Position numbers and translations under genes: made by a program. A stretch of DNA of 64,000 nucleotides. It comes from JABDQW01 sp942492025 (lineage in GTDB: Bacteria > Pseudomonadota > Gammaproteobacteria > SZUA-229). The stretch covers positions 1-64,000 of the forward strand of contig CALODJ010000004.1 in assembly GCA_942492025.1 (NCBI GenBank), given 5' to 3'. Below, piece after piece: positions 8,414-17,800 of this stretch; positions within the stretch are counted from its first letter, which is position 1; every line of letters begins with the position of its first letter. The notes below the pieces were generated by a model. It was not told where the DNA came from. It saw only the letters and a program-made list of their open reading frames with translations, and did not search any database.

Positions 8414-8823
8414 CTAGGCGGCAGCGGGGCTTCAGCCTGATCGAAATCCTGGTTGCCTTCATGATCCTGGCGATGTCGCTAACCGTGATCTTCAGGATTT
8501 TCTCGGGTGGACTGCGCAATGTTGCGCTGTCTGAAGACTACGCCCGTGCGGTACTGGTCGCGGAAGCGCAACTCTCGGCCATCGGTATCAGCGAACCGCT
8601 GGAACAGGGTGTAAGCTCCGGCGAATGGGGAAAGCGCTTTCGCTGGGAACGCGTGATCGAGAACTACCAGCCCTGGGAGCAGCAAGACAAGCAACTGTCC
8701 GCCAGGGTGCTGGCCTACCAGGTCACCGTCAACGTCGACTGGGAGCATGCCGGACGCAGCCGCCAGATCTCGTTGCGCAGTGTGCGTCTGAAACCGGTGG
8801 GGCGAACAGGTAGAAACAGCTGA
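8407..8823 (+). CDS. gspI: T2SS-1 minor pseudopilin GspI
   Basis: The protein has 138 residues. A short basic leader (MRARRQRG) precedes FSLIEILVAFMILAMSL with Glu at +5, followed by a GspI-type domain (VLVAEAQLSAIGISEPLEQG). The ATG lies within the right terminal repeat of the MITE-like element (GAGAAATGCGGG). Removing the element and one CTAG would leave an ATG 8 bases before the gspH stop, reading the same N-terminus, so the original genes probably overlapped by 11 bp. The last base overlaps gspJ. Confidence 0.9.
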   Translation: MRARRQRGFSLIEILVAFMILAMSLTVIFRIFSGGLRNVALSEDYARAVLVAEAQLSAIGISEPLEQGVSSGEWGKRFRWERVIENYQPWEQQDKQLSARVLAYQVTVNVDWEHAGRSRQISLRSVRLKPVGRTGRNS

Positions 8824-9494
8824 TGTTGGCTAGCGCAACAAACCTGCGACGAGTTGCAGCGCCGCATGGCGGATACGCCGAGGCGGGATTTACCCTGCTG
8901 GAAATCCTGGTGGCCATGGTGGTGCTGGCGATGATTGTGACCACGTCCTTTGGCGCCCTGCGTATGGGCGAGCGTAGCTGGGAGGCAGGGCATGCGCGTT
9001 CCAGCGAGACCGAAAAAATGCGTACCGTTGCGGGCGTCTTGCAGCGCCAGTTCAATCAGATCCTGCCACTGAGCTGGACCGAGGACACCCAGACAAGGAT
9101 CACCTTCATCGGCCTTCGCGACAGCGTGCGATTCATTGCGCCGGCGCCGCAGCACGGCGGTTCAACGGGTCTGTTCGAATACACGCTGGTCGTCGAAACG
9201 GATGCCGATAAGGCGCGCCTGGTGCTGTATTATCGCTTGCATGATCCCGATGGCGACGGTTTTGATCCGGACGGCAGCGACAGGCAGCAGGTGCTGCTGG
9301 TGGATGGACTCAAGACAGCCAGCTTCGCCTACTATGGTTCCCCTGTCACAAATGAACCGCCGGACTGGCACTCCCAATGGGGCCTCGATGCCAAAGCGTT
9401 TCCACAGTTGGTGCACGCTCGCCTGGACGTCCACGAGGGACAGCGGCCGTGGCCGGAGCTGTTTCTGGCGCTGCATACGGGCCTTGACCAATGA
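8823..9494 (+). CDS. gspJ: T2SS-1 minor pseudopilin GspJ
   Basis: The protein has 223 residues. A leader of about 25 residues ends in glycine before FTLLEILVAMVVLAMIV, with Glu at +5. Downstream is a GspJ-like beta-rich region (GVLQRQFNQILPLSW, VRFIAPAPQHGGSTGLFEYTL). It should join GspI and GspK at the pseudopilus tip. It overlaps gspI by 1 bp and gspK by 4 bp, in line with one transcript. Confidence 0.9.
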   Translation: MLASATNLRRVAAPHGGYAEAGFTLLEILVAMVVLAMIVTTSFGALRMGERSWEAGHARSSETEKMRTVAGVLQRQFNQILPLSWTEDTQTRITFIGLRDSVRFIAPAPQHGGSTGLFEYTLVVETDADKARLVLYYRLHDPDGDGFDPDGSDRQQVLLVDGLKTASFAYYGSPVTNEPPDWHSQWGLDAKAFPQLVHARLDVHEGQRPWPELFLALHTGLDQ

Positions 9495-10366
9495 GCACGA
9501 CTTCGACAGGTCGACACGCCCACAGACGGCGACAGCAAGCAGGAAGACAGCGGGGCATAGCGCTGGTCATCGTGTTGTGGCTGCTGGTATTGCTGACCGT
9601 TATCGCAGCCAGCCATGCGCGCATTATCCGCACCGAGACCCGTCTTGCTTCCAACCACGTCGAAACCGGCAAGGCCCGCAGCCTGGCCGAAGCAGGCGCC
9701 CATCATGCCATCCTGGAACTGCTGGTACCGGACCAGGCACAACGCTGGCCGGTGAATGGCCGCGTCAATCATATCCGCTTCGAGGACGGCGAAGTGGCTA
9801 TCGCGATTCGTGATACCCGCGGCCTGATTGACATCAACAAGGCACAACCGCAACTGTTGGAACAGGTGCTGACAGCCCTGGGCATGGAACAGGAGCAGCG
9901 TCAGGCACTGGTCGACGCCATCATCGACTGGCGAGACAAGGACAATCTGAGGAGCCTCAAGGGCGCGGAAGACGATGACTACCAGCGCGCCGGCTTGCGC
10001 TGGGCAGCACGCGATGGCGCTTTCAGCAGTGTCGAGGAATTACGCTACGTACTTGGCATGAGCAACACGCTGTTCGAGCGTCTTGCGCCTTACCTGACCG
10101 TGCATTCGGACCAGGCAGACATCAAACTCGATGTTGCCCCGGCCTGGCTGGTAACAGTACTGAGCGATACCGCAGACACCCTCCCCAGTAGCGTTACCTC
10201 ACAGATGGGCGGCCTGACCTGCCAAATTACCGTCTGGGCTACCAGCTATGGCGGATCGAATGCATCGCTCGACATGGTGGTACGTATAACACCCCAGAGT
10301 CCAAAACCCTACACGATCCTGTCCTGGCGTGCGCCGGCACGATCGATAGACCGTTCTGCCGGGTAA
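9491..10366 (+). CDS. gspK: T2SS-1 minor pseudopilin GspK
   Basis: The protein has 291 residues. The leader is rich in Arg/His (GRHAHRRRQQAGRQRG) and precedes IALVIVLWLLVLLTVIAASHAR. As usual for GspK, the +5 Glu is missing, which marks it as the tip subunit. The body contains the GspK helix-hairpin-like segment DTRGLIDINKAQPQLLEQVL, DAIIDWRDKDN, and a second such unit FSSVEELRYVLGM. gspL starts 24 bp later. Confidence 0.92.
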   Translation: MSTTSTGRHAHRRRQQAGRQRGIALVIVLWLLVLLTVIAASHARIIRTETRLASNHVETGKARSLAEAGAHHAILELLVPDQAQRWPVNGRVNHIRFEDGEVAIAIRDTRGLIDINKAQPQLLEQVLTALGMEQEQRQALVDAIIDWRDKDNLRSLKGAEDDDYQRAGLRWAARDGAFSSVEELRYVLGMSNTLFERLAPYLTVHSDQADIKLDVAPAWLVTVLSDTADTLPSSVTSQMGGLTCQITVWATSYGGSNASLDMVVRITPQSPKPYTILSWRAPARSIDRSAG

Positions 10367-10389
10367 GCTGCCGCGTATCTGACTACACT

Positions 10390-11505
10390 ATGGACATGAC
10401 CAGCCTTAAAAACCGCTACAAGTTCATCACACCGCTGCTGCACCAACTGGCGGACTTCTGGTCGTGGTGGATCGGGGAACTGACCGGCATGCTGCCGAAG
10501 CGCTTTCGTGCCGCCATGCTCCCGCGAGTGGAGCGCCTGTATCTGCAAGTGAACGGCGCGCAGGTGATTGCCAGCAGAGGCACGAGCGAGTCGACCCATG
10601 AGATTGGCCGCTATCCGCTGACAGCAACAGCGCTGGAGCCCGAGCAGACACAGGAGCTGGAAGACCTGGTCGGCCGCACACGCGAGGTGGTGCTGTGTCT
10701 GCCGACGGACAAGGTGCTGGTGAAGACGCTGACGCTGCCGCTGGTCGCTGAAGAAAACCTGCGCGAGGTACTGGGATTTGAGATGGACCGTCAGACACCA
10801 TTCAGCCTTGATCAGGTCTACTTCGACCACATACTGTCTGCGCGCAATGCCAAAGCGAACACCCTGACCCTCGACCTGGTGGTGACGCCGCGGCAGTTTC
10901 TTGATGACCTCATCGATACGCTCGAGGGCATCGGGTTTCAAGCGCATCAGGCCACCCTTTGCCTGGAAAAGACCGGGCAACCACAAGCAGTCAACCTGCT
11001 GCCAGAAGAAGCCCGGCAGCGCAGGCCGGACGCGGCACGCTATCTCAATCTCGCGCTGGGCGTACTGGCTCTGCTATTGTTGCTGGGTGCCATTGCCCTG
11101 CCTCTGATGAACAAGCTTCATGTTATCCAGGCTCTGGAAGCCAGGGCAGAACTGGTTTCCGACAAGGCCGAGGTGACCCGGCGCCTGCGCGAGGAAGTCG
11201 AGCGACTGGGTACGGGCTCGCGCTTTCTGGTGGAGAAAAAACAGGCCACACCGCTGGTACTCGGGATCATCAATGAGCTTAGCCGTATCCTGCCTGATGA
11301 TACCTGGATCACCTGGCTGGATATCAAGGAACAGGAAGTGCAGATACAGGGGCAGTCTGCGTCTGCGTCGGCCCTGGTTCCACTGGTCGAGTCTTCGGAT
11401 GTCCTGCACAACCCGCAATTTCGCTCACCGGTGATCCGGATGCCGCGCACGAACACCGAACGCTTCCACCTGTCCGCGGAAGTCGGAACGAGGCCCGCAC
11501 CATGA
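10390..11505 (+). CDS. gspL: T2SS-1 GspL/PilN-type assembly protein
   Basis: The protein has 371 residues. The N-terminal part has an actin-like, cytoplasmic PilM/GspL-type fold (REVVLCLPTDKVLVKTLTLPL, VLGFEMDRQTPFSLDQVYFD). One membrane segment follows (YLNLALGVLALLLLLGAIAL, about 218-237), then a coiled-coil-like stretch (EARAELVSDKAEVTRRLREE) and a PilN-like periplasmic domain (INELSRILPDDTWITWLDI). It links GspE to the inner-membrane platform. The layout is closer to the XpsL/PilN type than to the classic OutL type. Confidence 0.85.
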   Translation: MDMTSLKNRYKFITPLLHQLADFWSWWIGELTGMLPKRFRAAMLPRVERLYLQVNGAQVIASRGTSESTHEIGRYPLTATALEPEQTQELEDLVGRTREVVLCLPTDKVLVKTLTLPLVAEENLREVLGFEMDRQTPFSLDQVYFDHILSARNAKANTLTLDLVVTPRQFLDDLIDTLEGIGFQAHQATLCLEKTGQPQAVNLLPEEARQRRPDAARYLNLALGVLALLLLLGAIALPLMNKLHVIQALEARAELVSDKAEVTRRLREEVERLGTGSRFLVEKKQATPLVLGIINELSRILPDDTWITWLDIKEQEVQIQGQSASASALVPLVESSDVLHNPQFRSPVIRMPRTNTERFHLSAEVGTRPAP

Positions 11506-12074
11506 TCGACAGGTTGACGCAAAAACAACGGCAGCTGCTGGCCATCGCCATCCTGTCAGCGCTCGTGGTTGCAATATTTACGTTAGCTGTCGCACCCATA
11601 TGGGCAATCAACCGGCATTACCTCGACACCATCGACCACCTTGGCAAGCGTCTGGAAATTCTGCAGCGCACCGCCTCTGCCGGCAGTGAATTGCGCACTC
11701 AACATGAACAACTGAAGCGATCGCTGGCCGGCAATCGTCATTATCTGAAAAGTACCAGTGAAGCACTGGCGGCAGCCAACCTGCAAGGGATTATCACGCG
11801 AATAGCGAGATCAAACAGCATGGAAGTGCTCAGTACCCAGATCCTGCCCGTCAGCGAGGAAGCCGGTTTTACCCGTGTCGCACTGAAGGTGCGCATGCGT
11901 GGTGCACTGGAAAATACGGTCAAGTTATTTCACGCGCTGGAGACCGGCCAGCCGTATCTGTTTCTCGACAATGTTTCGATCCGCAGTATCAGCCGGCGAG
12001 CGCGCAAAACCCCGACCGAACCGATGCTGAATGTGGATTTTGACCTCACCGGTTACATGCTCGAATCATCATGA
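11502..12074 (+). CDS. gspM: T2SS-1 GspM-like protein
   Basis: The protein has 190 residues. A short cytoplasmic end precedes one membrane helix (LLAIAILSALVVAIFTLAVAPIW) and a coiled coil (about 40-75). The ferredoxin-like C-terminal domain (VALKVRMRGALENTVKLFHALETG, LFLDNVSI) matches the GspMb subtype seen in Xps-like systems. It overlaps gspL and the next gene by 4 bp each. It should pair with GspL in the platform. Confidence 0.85.
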   Translation: MIDRLTQKQRQLLAIAILSALVVAIFTLAVAPIWAINRHYLDTIDHLGKRLEILQRTASAGSELRTQHEQLKRSLAGNRHYLKSTSEALAAANLQGIITRIARSNSMEVLSTQILPVSEEAGFTRVALKVRMRGALENTVKLFHALETGQPYLFLDNVSIRSISRRARKTPTEPMLNVDFDLTGYMLESS

Positions 12075-12553
12075 AAAAGTTGACTATTGGCGGCAATCAT
12101 CTGACGCTTTATCTGTTGCTCGGCTGCGCACTGTTGGCGGGTATCCTGGCAATCGAGAGCTATAACCTGGTACAGACACACGGCGAAATCTCGCTCGAAA
12201 CAACGCCCGCGGGAAACCGGATTGAACGCACAAACTACAGTGCACCGGCGATCACGGCTTTCAGCGAAATCACCGAACGCCCCTTGTTCAGTGAAGACCG
12301 TAAACCACTGGCACCGTCGGTAAAGGCAGCGGTGGCAGCACCGGTCTTTCCACTGCGCCTGCAGCTGGAAGGTGTGGCTATTACACCCGAGGCAAAAATT
12401 GCCGTGGTGCGTGACCTCAGCAACAACAAAATGCTGCAGTTGACAGCAGGCATGACACATCAGGGCTGGGAACTCACCTCCATTACCAACACCGTCGCCA
12501 CTTTCACGCGTGGTGAGCAGAGCCAGGAACTGGTGCTGAAGAAGTTAAAGTAA
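12071..12553 (+). CDS. T2SS-1 GspC/XpsN-like protein without PDZ domain
   Basis: The protein has 160 residues. It has one membrane helix (about 12-30). The periplasmic part contains the sequence AITERPLFSEDRKP-like segment (FSEITERPLFSEDRKPL) typical of GspC homology regions and a small beta domain (PLRLQLEGVAITPEAKIAVVRD). The protein ends without the PDZ or coiled-coil domain of classic GspC. In Xanthomonas, XpsN is a short protein at the same place in the operon and does the GspC job of joining the platform to the secretin. By position and motifs this is its counterpart; symbol use (gspC or gspN) is unsettled. Confidence 0.75.
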   Translation: MKKLTIGGNHLTLYLLLGCALLAGILAIESYNLVQTHGEISLETTPAGNRIERTNYSAPAITAFSEITERPLFSEDRKPLAPSVKAAVAAPVFPLRLQLEGVAITPEAKIAVVRDLSNNKMLQLTAGMTHQGWELTSITNTVATFTRGEQSQELVLKKLK

Positions 12554-12807
12554 CACCCGAAACAGATAACAGGCCGCTCCTTGCCCGGATGTTGCACGAA
12601 TCTTTCGTTCAATATGCGGGCCAGGGAAGGGGTGTCAGTTGCCAGGATGGAGTTGAGAAATGCCGTGATGACGCGAAGCGCAATACGGTTTTTCTGATTG
12701 AAGGGCAGAGCCGGGCACTATGTCGTACGCAGCCCGACGAAGCTTACTGCGCTTCACCCGTGCGTTCTTTCATAACCGAAACGCAGACATTAAAAGCCCG
12801 GGAGAAT

Positions 12808-13476
12808 TCAAACAGCGACCAGGCTGTGTCCAATGGCATAGGATGTCAATTCAGTTACATTGCGAAGGTTGAGCTTGCTCATAAGATTGGAACGATGCTT
12901 TTCCACGGTTTTGATGCTGAGCGAGAGATGAGAGGCTATTTCCCGGTTTTTGTGGCCCTCGGCAACGAGCTTCATGACTTCCCGCTCGCGCACGGTGAGC
13001 CTGCACCAGGACACCGCTGATTTGGCATTCTCGGAATGACCTAAAAAGCCACCGAGTACGGTGTCGCAAACCCCGGGGCTTATATAGACCTGGCCACATA
13101 GAACGGAGTTGATTGCGGCTAACAGATTGGCGCTGGAATCATCTTTCAGTACGTAACCGTTGGCGCCCGCCTCAAAGGTGGCCTGGACGAAGTCACGTGA
13201 TTTATGAGCGGTTAGTGCAATGATCTTGATTGCCGGATAGCGTTGCTTGATGATGCGTGTGGCCTCGGTGCCATTCAATAGTGGCATCGTCAGATCCATC
13301 AGAATCAGATCCGGTTGGAGTTGTACGGCTTTGAGTACAGCTTCGTTGCCGTTGCCCGCTTCGCCGATCACTTCCAGATTGGCTGCACTGGAAATTATTG
13401 CACGCAAGCCTTCTAGAAAAACTGGAAATTCATCAACGATCAGTATCCTGGTATTGCTTGTTTCTCTTTTACTCAT
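12808..13476 (-). CDS. NarL/LuxR-family response regulator (orphan)
   Basis: The protein has 222 residues. The receiver domain (about 10-125) has the acidic pair in ILIVDEF, the phosphorylated Asp61 in DLILMDLTMP, the Thr in IALTAH and Lys110 in GYVLKDD. A LuxR-type helix-turn-helix follows (LTVREREVMKLVAEGHKNREIASHL and IKTVEKHRSNLMSKL). It should bind DNA after phosphorylation. No histidine kinase is adjacent. It lies convergent to T2SS-1, with 254 bp between them in which no gene is seen, and upstream of the repeat-rich region and the secreted-protein cluster. It may control one or both, but nothing in the sequence proves it. Confidence 0.9.
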   Translation of the reverse strand: MSKRETSNTRILIVDEFPVFLEGLRAIISSAANLEVIGEAGNGNEAVLKAVQLQPDLILMDLTMPLLNGTEATRIIKQRYPAIKIIALTAHKSRDFVQATFEAGANGYVLKDDSSANLLAAINSVLCGQVYISPGVCDTVLGGFLGHSENAKSAVSWCRLTVREREVMKLVAEGHKNREIASHLSLSIKTVEKHRSNLMSKLNLRNVTELTSYAIGHSLVAV

Positions 13477-14012
13477 TTCTGCTCTCTGTCAATCATTTCC
13501 GCTCCTTGATCAGTAATCCGATAAACAACGATTACTATCGAAAGTTCATACAATTGTTGTGCCAAGTTTAATTTATATTATTAATCAACAGGTTATAATC
13601 TGATTTTTTCAGCAGCATTGAAAAAATGCAGTCTGATGTAAACTTATGTAAAGATTTTAACCAGATATTATTTGTTGGCGTAGCAATCGAAATCAAACAT
13701 ACAGGGGATGTTTGGGAAATCAGCAAGTTATAAAACGATCGCGTATGTAAAGTAATACAACATTGATTACGCCGACATAAATGACACTTTGTCATGTAAA
13801 TAAGTTTTATAAGCATGTTGTATGTCACTAATGTCATATAAAGCTCAATTTCCCATCTATGTAGGGTTAATTTGGTAAAAAATTACCAAATTGATTGGTT
13901 CTAAAAAGATTGGCCTTATTCGTAAAGTGTAAATATTGCTGACACACCTTACAACGCGGCAATAACACAGAGCCCGGTAAACCTGGCCGACCACATGGGG
14001 AGGAGGAGGGTG
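13477..14012. other. AT-rich intergenic region, no gene seen
   Basis: About 540 bp upstream of the response regulator with clearly lower GC than the neighbours and many A/T runs. A frame at 13568-13837 on the minus strand lacks a ribosome site and any recognisable motif. The regulator's promoter must lie here. No other structure was found. Confidence 0.5.
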
Positions 14013-14325
14013 TCCGTATTTCTCACCAGGCGGCGTGGAATACTGGTAAGGCATTGGTTATTTGGAGTGAAGCTCGGATGATTAGAAATACAGTGTGTTA
14101 TTCAAGCATGCCTATCACGCTTCAGGCGGGCCTTGGTTTGCATGAGATCGTAGGGTGCGCCGTGCGCACCATTGATCGGAAATCATTCACGCTCGACTGA
14201 TTTCGGTGCGCACGGCGCACCCTACGGTCGCTTCACCCAAGCTATTGCTACGCTTTTCGCTCCAGAGCGGCGCTTACGAACACGAATCCTGCGCCTGTTC
14301 CCGTGATCCTGGTGAGAAATGCGGG
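14013..14325 (+). mobile_element. MITE-like element, copy 2
   Basis: 313 bp, same orientation and layout as copy 1. The left end is slightly decayed (TCCGTATTTCTCACC); the right end is intact (GGTGAGAAATGCGGG). It shares GGCGGCGT-GAATACTG, AGAAATACAGTGTGTTATTC and the Ser/Arg-like tail with copy 1. It holds a nested palindrome at 14150-14225. No matching target duplication was found, which agrees with an older insertion. Confidence 0.8.
14150..14225. repeat. GTAGGGTGCGCC palindrome nested in MITE copy 2
   Basis: Arms GTAGGGTGCGCCGTGCGCACC and GGTGCGCACGGCGCACCCTAC. The spacer is nearly identical to that of the free-standing copy at 14475-14550, so the two are closely related. Confidence 0.85.
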
Positions 14326-14474
14326 CTGATACTGTGTCTCTGCTTGGTATACAGGCACCAATTGTTCTATTACCCGAATGGCACTTATTTAAGCTGAAAA
14401 TGCACATTTTTAGGGTAAATTCGTCATTGCTATATGTTTTACGTAATTCGGTATCGAAATAAACGAGATCTACT

Positions 14475-14550
14475 GTAGGGTGCGCCGTGCGCACCATTGA
14501 TCGGAAATCATACACGCTCGACTGATTTCGGTGCGCACGGCGCACCCTAC
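14475..14550. repeat. GTAGGGTGCGCC palindrome, free-standing copy
   Basis: Perfect 21-bp arms around a 34-bp spacer. The spacer differs at only one or two bases from that in 14150-14225, which suggests a recent local duplication or movement of the palindrome without its MITE host. Confidence 0.85.
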
Positions 14551-14612
14551 CTCACCGATTTACAGCTTAAGTAAGTGCCATTCTTCTCTGACCCGGTTTT
14601 GTTTATTCACAA

Positions 14613-14630
14613 GGTAGGGTAAACCCTACC
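14613..14630. promoter_or_regulatory. Perfect inverted repeat, candidate operator of the secreted-protein cluster
   Basis: GGTAGGGTAAACCCTACC has 8-bp arms around AA. A further half-site GTAGGGTTT follows at 14659-14667. It lies about 180 bp before the start of the large exported protein, in the only non-coding DNA ahead of that cluster. It could be a regulator-binding site, or a short relative of the GTAGGG palindromes nearby. Confidence 0.35.
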
Positions 14631-14809
14631 ATCAAATAAGGTCCATTTTTTCAAAACAGTAGGGTTTCCGCCCACTGCTATCTCTTTGAATTTCGCGAAT
14701 ACTGTTGCAACGAGGAAAAGTGCAAGGATCGCTCCTGCAGATTCCACCAAAGAGATTTATTCAGCTAATGATCAGAACAGTCGTTGTGAAGACGAAGAGG
14801 ACGAGAAGA

Positions 14810-17800
14810 ATGACCATTGATATTCGACAACAGTCTCTGGCGCTGATCGCCAGATTCGCGATTTTGACGCTCGGTTTGCTCGCGGTTTCGGGCGCCCAGG
14901 CGGCCCAGTTTGTGTTGGACGTCGTAGACGGTGCCGGTAACCCGGTCAGCGGCTTCCGCTACGTACTGCAGGAGGACACCACCTTTGCGGTGGACCCGAA
15001 TAATCCTGCCACCAACGCGGACGACATCCTGTCCCTGAGCTTCCACGCCAGCAACCAGCCGGTGGCGAAGGCGCAGAGCGATGGCAGCGGCCTGAGCGGC
15101 AACACCGACGGCTCGAGCATCAACATCACCTCTGTGCCGCCTGGTCGTTACTACGTCTCGGTGCTGCCTTACTCGGGCCACAGCATCGGCGGTATGGCGG
15201 TCAATGTGCTGCCGAATTCAGAAGACCCGAGCCAGACCCTGGACAACGTGACGGTCACGGTACAGGCCAACCCGATCCCCACCGCGCAGATCGCGCTGTT
15301 CCTGTTCCAGGACAACTTCCCCCTGAACGGCGCGCCGGACCTCCCTGAGGAAGACCCGGCCGCGAGTGGCGTCGACTGGAGCCAGTTCAACATCATCCTC
15401 GAAGAGCCAGCCGGCCGATACGGCCAGAACGGCGGCCAGGTGATTGCGAACGCCTTCGGCGATCCGCTCGGCACCACCTACGTGCCCAACTGCGACCCCT
15501 ACACAGCGGACTGCATCGCCACTCTGGGCGACGGCACCCTGCAGCCGGACCCAGTTACCGGTACCTTATTGATCAAGAACCTGGCCCCCGGCAAATACGG
15601 CATCATCGTGAATCCGCCCACCGGCCAGGGTTGGCAGCAGACCTCCACCATCGAAGGCACCAAGGTCATCGACGCCTGGGTCAAGGCCAACGAGCCCCCC
15701 TTCTTCGTCGAGTTCGGCTTCCCGGGGCCCCACGTCTTCATGGGCTTCACCCAGGATTTCAATACGCTGACCGGGGCTGGCGCGACCATCACCGGCGCCG
15801 TCACCGACATCCATATGTCCCGCCCGCCGGTCTTCGATTTCAACAGCGGCCGCGCCTTCCCGTCCTGCTGGACGGCCCTGAACCTGATGCCCTCCGGGGA
15901 GACCCTGTCCGCCGCCCCCTGCGGTCCTGACAGTGACTTCAACTTCGCGAGTGTGCCTGCTGGCAGCTATACCATCACCATTTTCGACAGCAACCTGGTC
16001 GCCGTGATCGCGACCCTGCCCATCACCGTGGACCCGGGTGAGACCACCTGTAACGGCGGCGGCTCATGCGACCTGGGCCCGGATGTTGGCGTCTTCAACT
16101 GGTTCCACCGCCTCAACACCGCCATCTTCAGCGACGACAACCACAACGGTTTCTGGGACGCGAACGAAGGCCCCGCCGGTTCCGAGCGTGGGCCGGTTCA
16201 GGTCCGCTGGCGCGACGGCACCATCTATCAGGCTTTCGGCACCGACACCGAAGGCCTCGCACCCTTCGATACGGTCTTCCCCTTCTTCCACTGGCTGGTG
16301 GCCGAGGTGGGCTTCACCCGCGACAAGATCACCGGCGCCACCTTCGTGGTGGATGCGGGCGGTCCCGTGGACAAGACAACTGACCTCTTCCCGGGCTTCG
16401 GCGAGCTGACGCCCCAGGAGCAGTGCGGGTCCCATGACCTGGTTACCGGCGCCTGCATCGATCCAATCCTCAACCCGAACACCGGCGACAACCTGTCGCG
16501 TACCGAGCTTGGCCCGGTCCTGACCCAGGCTTTCCAGGGCTTTCTGGGCCAGACCAACGTGCTGCAGTTCGGCATGGCGCCTTATGTGAGCTTTACCGAC
16601 CCGGTCTTCAATTTCCCGGATCCGCCGATACTGCCGCAGTTCGTCGGCGAGAACGGCGGCATCTCGGGCATGGTGCTCTACGCCACCGTGCGCGCCGAGG
16701 ATGACCCCGAGCTGGCCGCGGCCGAGCCCTGGGAACCCGGCGTGCCCCGCGTGCAGGTCGCCCTCTATGCCGACGGCGACATCGATTGCTTCCCGCAGGG
16801 TGATTTCCCCAATAGCGATTGCGATATCGACTGGAATGGGAACGGTAATCTCGATCCCGACGACCTCGCCATTGATGACGTCAATGGGAACGGTACCATC
16901 GACCTGGCCGACGTGGACAACTACCCGCTGGGCTGGGGCGATCCCGACTGTGTGAATGACCCCGCCATCCCCGGCAACGAGTGTAACGTAGGCGACGAGG
17001 ACATCGACCGCAACGCTGACGGCGTCTTCGACTACGGCGACGCCCTCAACGTGACCTGGACCGACAGCTGGGACGACAGCCAGCCGACCGGCTGTCAGGG
17101 TGTCAACAACACCCCCGCCAGCACCATCGAACCACCGATCACCGACGACCGCTGCTTCGATGGCATGCGCAACTTCAACCAGGTTCGCCCCGGTGTGTTC
17201 GACGGTGGCTGGGCCTTTGCTGACTACAGTGCCGACGCCCTGACGGCGGCCGGACGCGGTGCCCTTGTCACCAAGCTGGACGCCTTCTACGCAAACAGGA
17301 TTGCCCTGGTTGGCGACACCGACGCAGGAATACCGAAAATCCCGGAGGCCTGGATGATCCCCGGTCAGTACATCGTCGAGGCAGCCACACCGCCCGGCTA
17401 CAAGCTGATGGCAGAACACCACAAGAACGTGGACTTCGGCGACGAGTATGTCCCCGCGCCCCAGGCCTTCCCCGCCATCTGTGTGGGTGACGATCATACG
17501 GTGCCGCCATACCTGGCGATGGCTACCAAGGACGGCGGCGGCTTTGATCTCATCCCTGGCATCGACCCTGCTGATGCCGCGGCGCCATTCGCCGACGAGA
17601 CGCGTCCCCTCTGTGACCGCAAGCAGCTGCAGCTGTCGAGCGCGCAGAACGCCGCCGTGGATTTCTACGTCATGACCGATGTGCCCATCGCGGGCAACGT
17701 CTCGGGTGTGGCGCTGAACGACCTGGCCAACGAGTTCAACCCGAATTCGCCCGCCTTCGGCGAGAAGTATGCACCGCCCTTTACACCGGTTGGTTTCTAC

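Noticed and set aside
8172..8440. Small plus-strand frames in the gspH-gspI gap
   Set aside because: They translate the MITE-like element and its palindrome. Similar peptides appear at every copy because the DNA is repeated, not because it is coding.
12589..13020. Plus-strand open frame of 143 codons after T2SS-1
   Set aside because: It overlaps the clear response regulator on the other strand, has no ribosome site and no recognisable domain.
13568..13837. Minus-strand frame of 89 codons in AT-rich DNA
   Set aside because: Chance frame in a low-GC stretch, with no ribosome site, no domain and an odd composition.
14150..14550. CRISPR array
   Set aside because: The repeats are inverted palindromes in two copies with near-identical spacers, not direct repeats with unique spacers, and no cas genes are nearby.
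16064..17497. Long minus-strand open frame inside the giant protein gene
   Set aside because: It is the Val/Gly-rich mirror of a GC-rich coding region, a typical shadow frame. The same holds for 18872-20545, 20722-22137 and 21950-23086.
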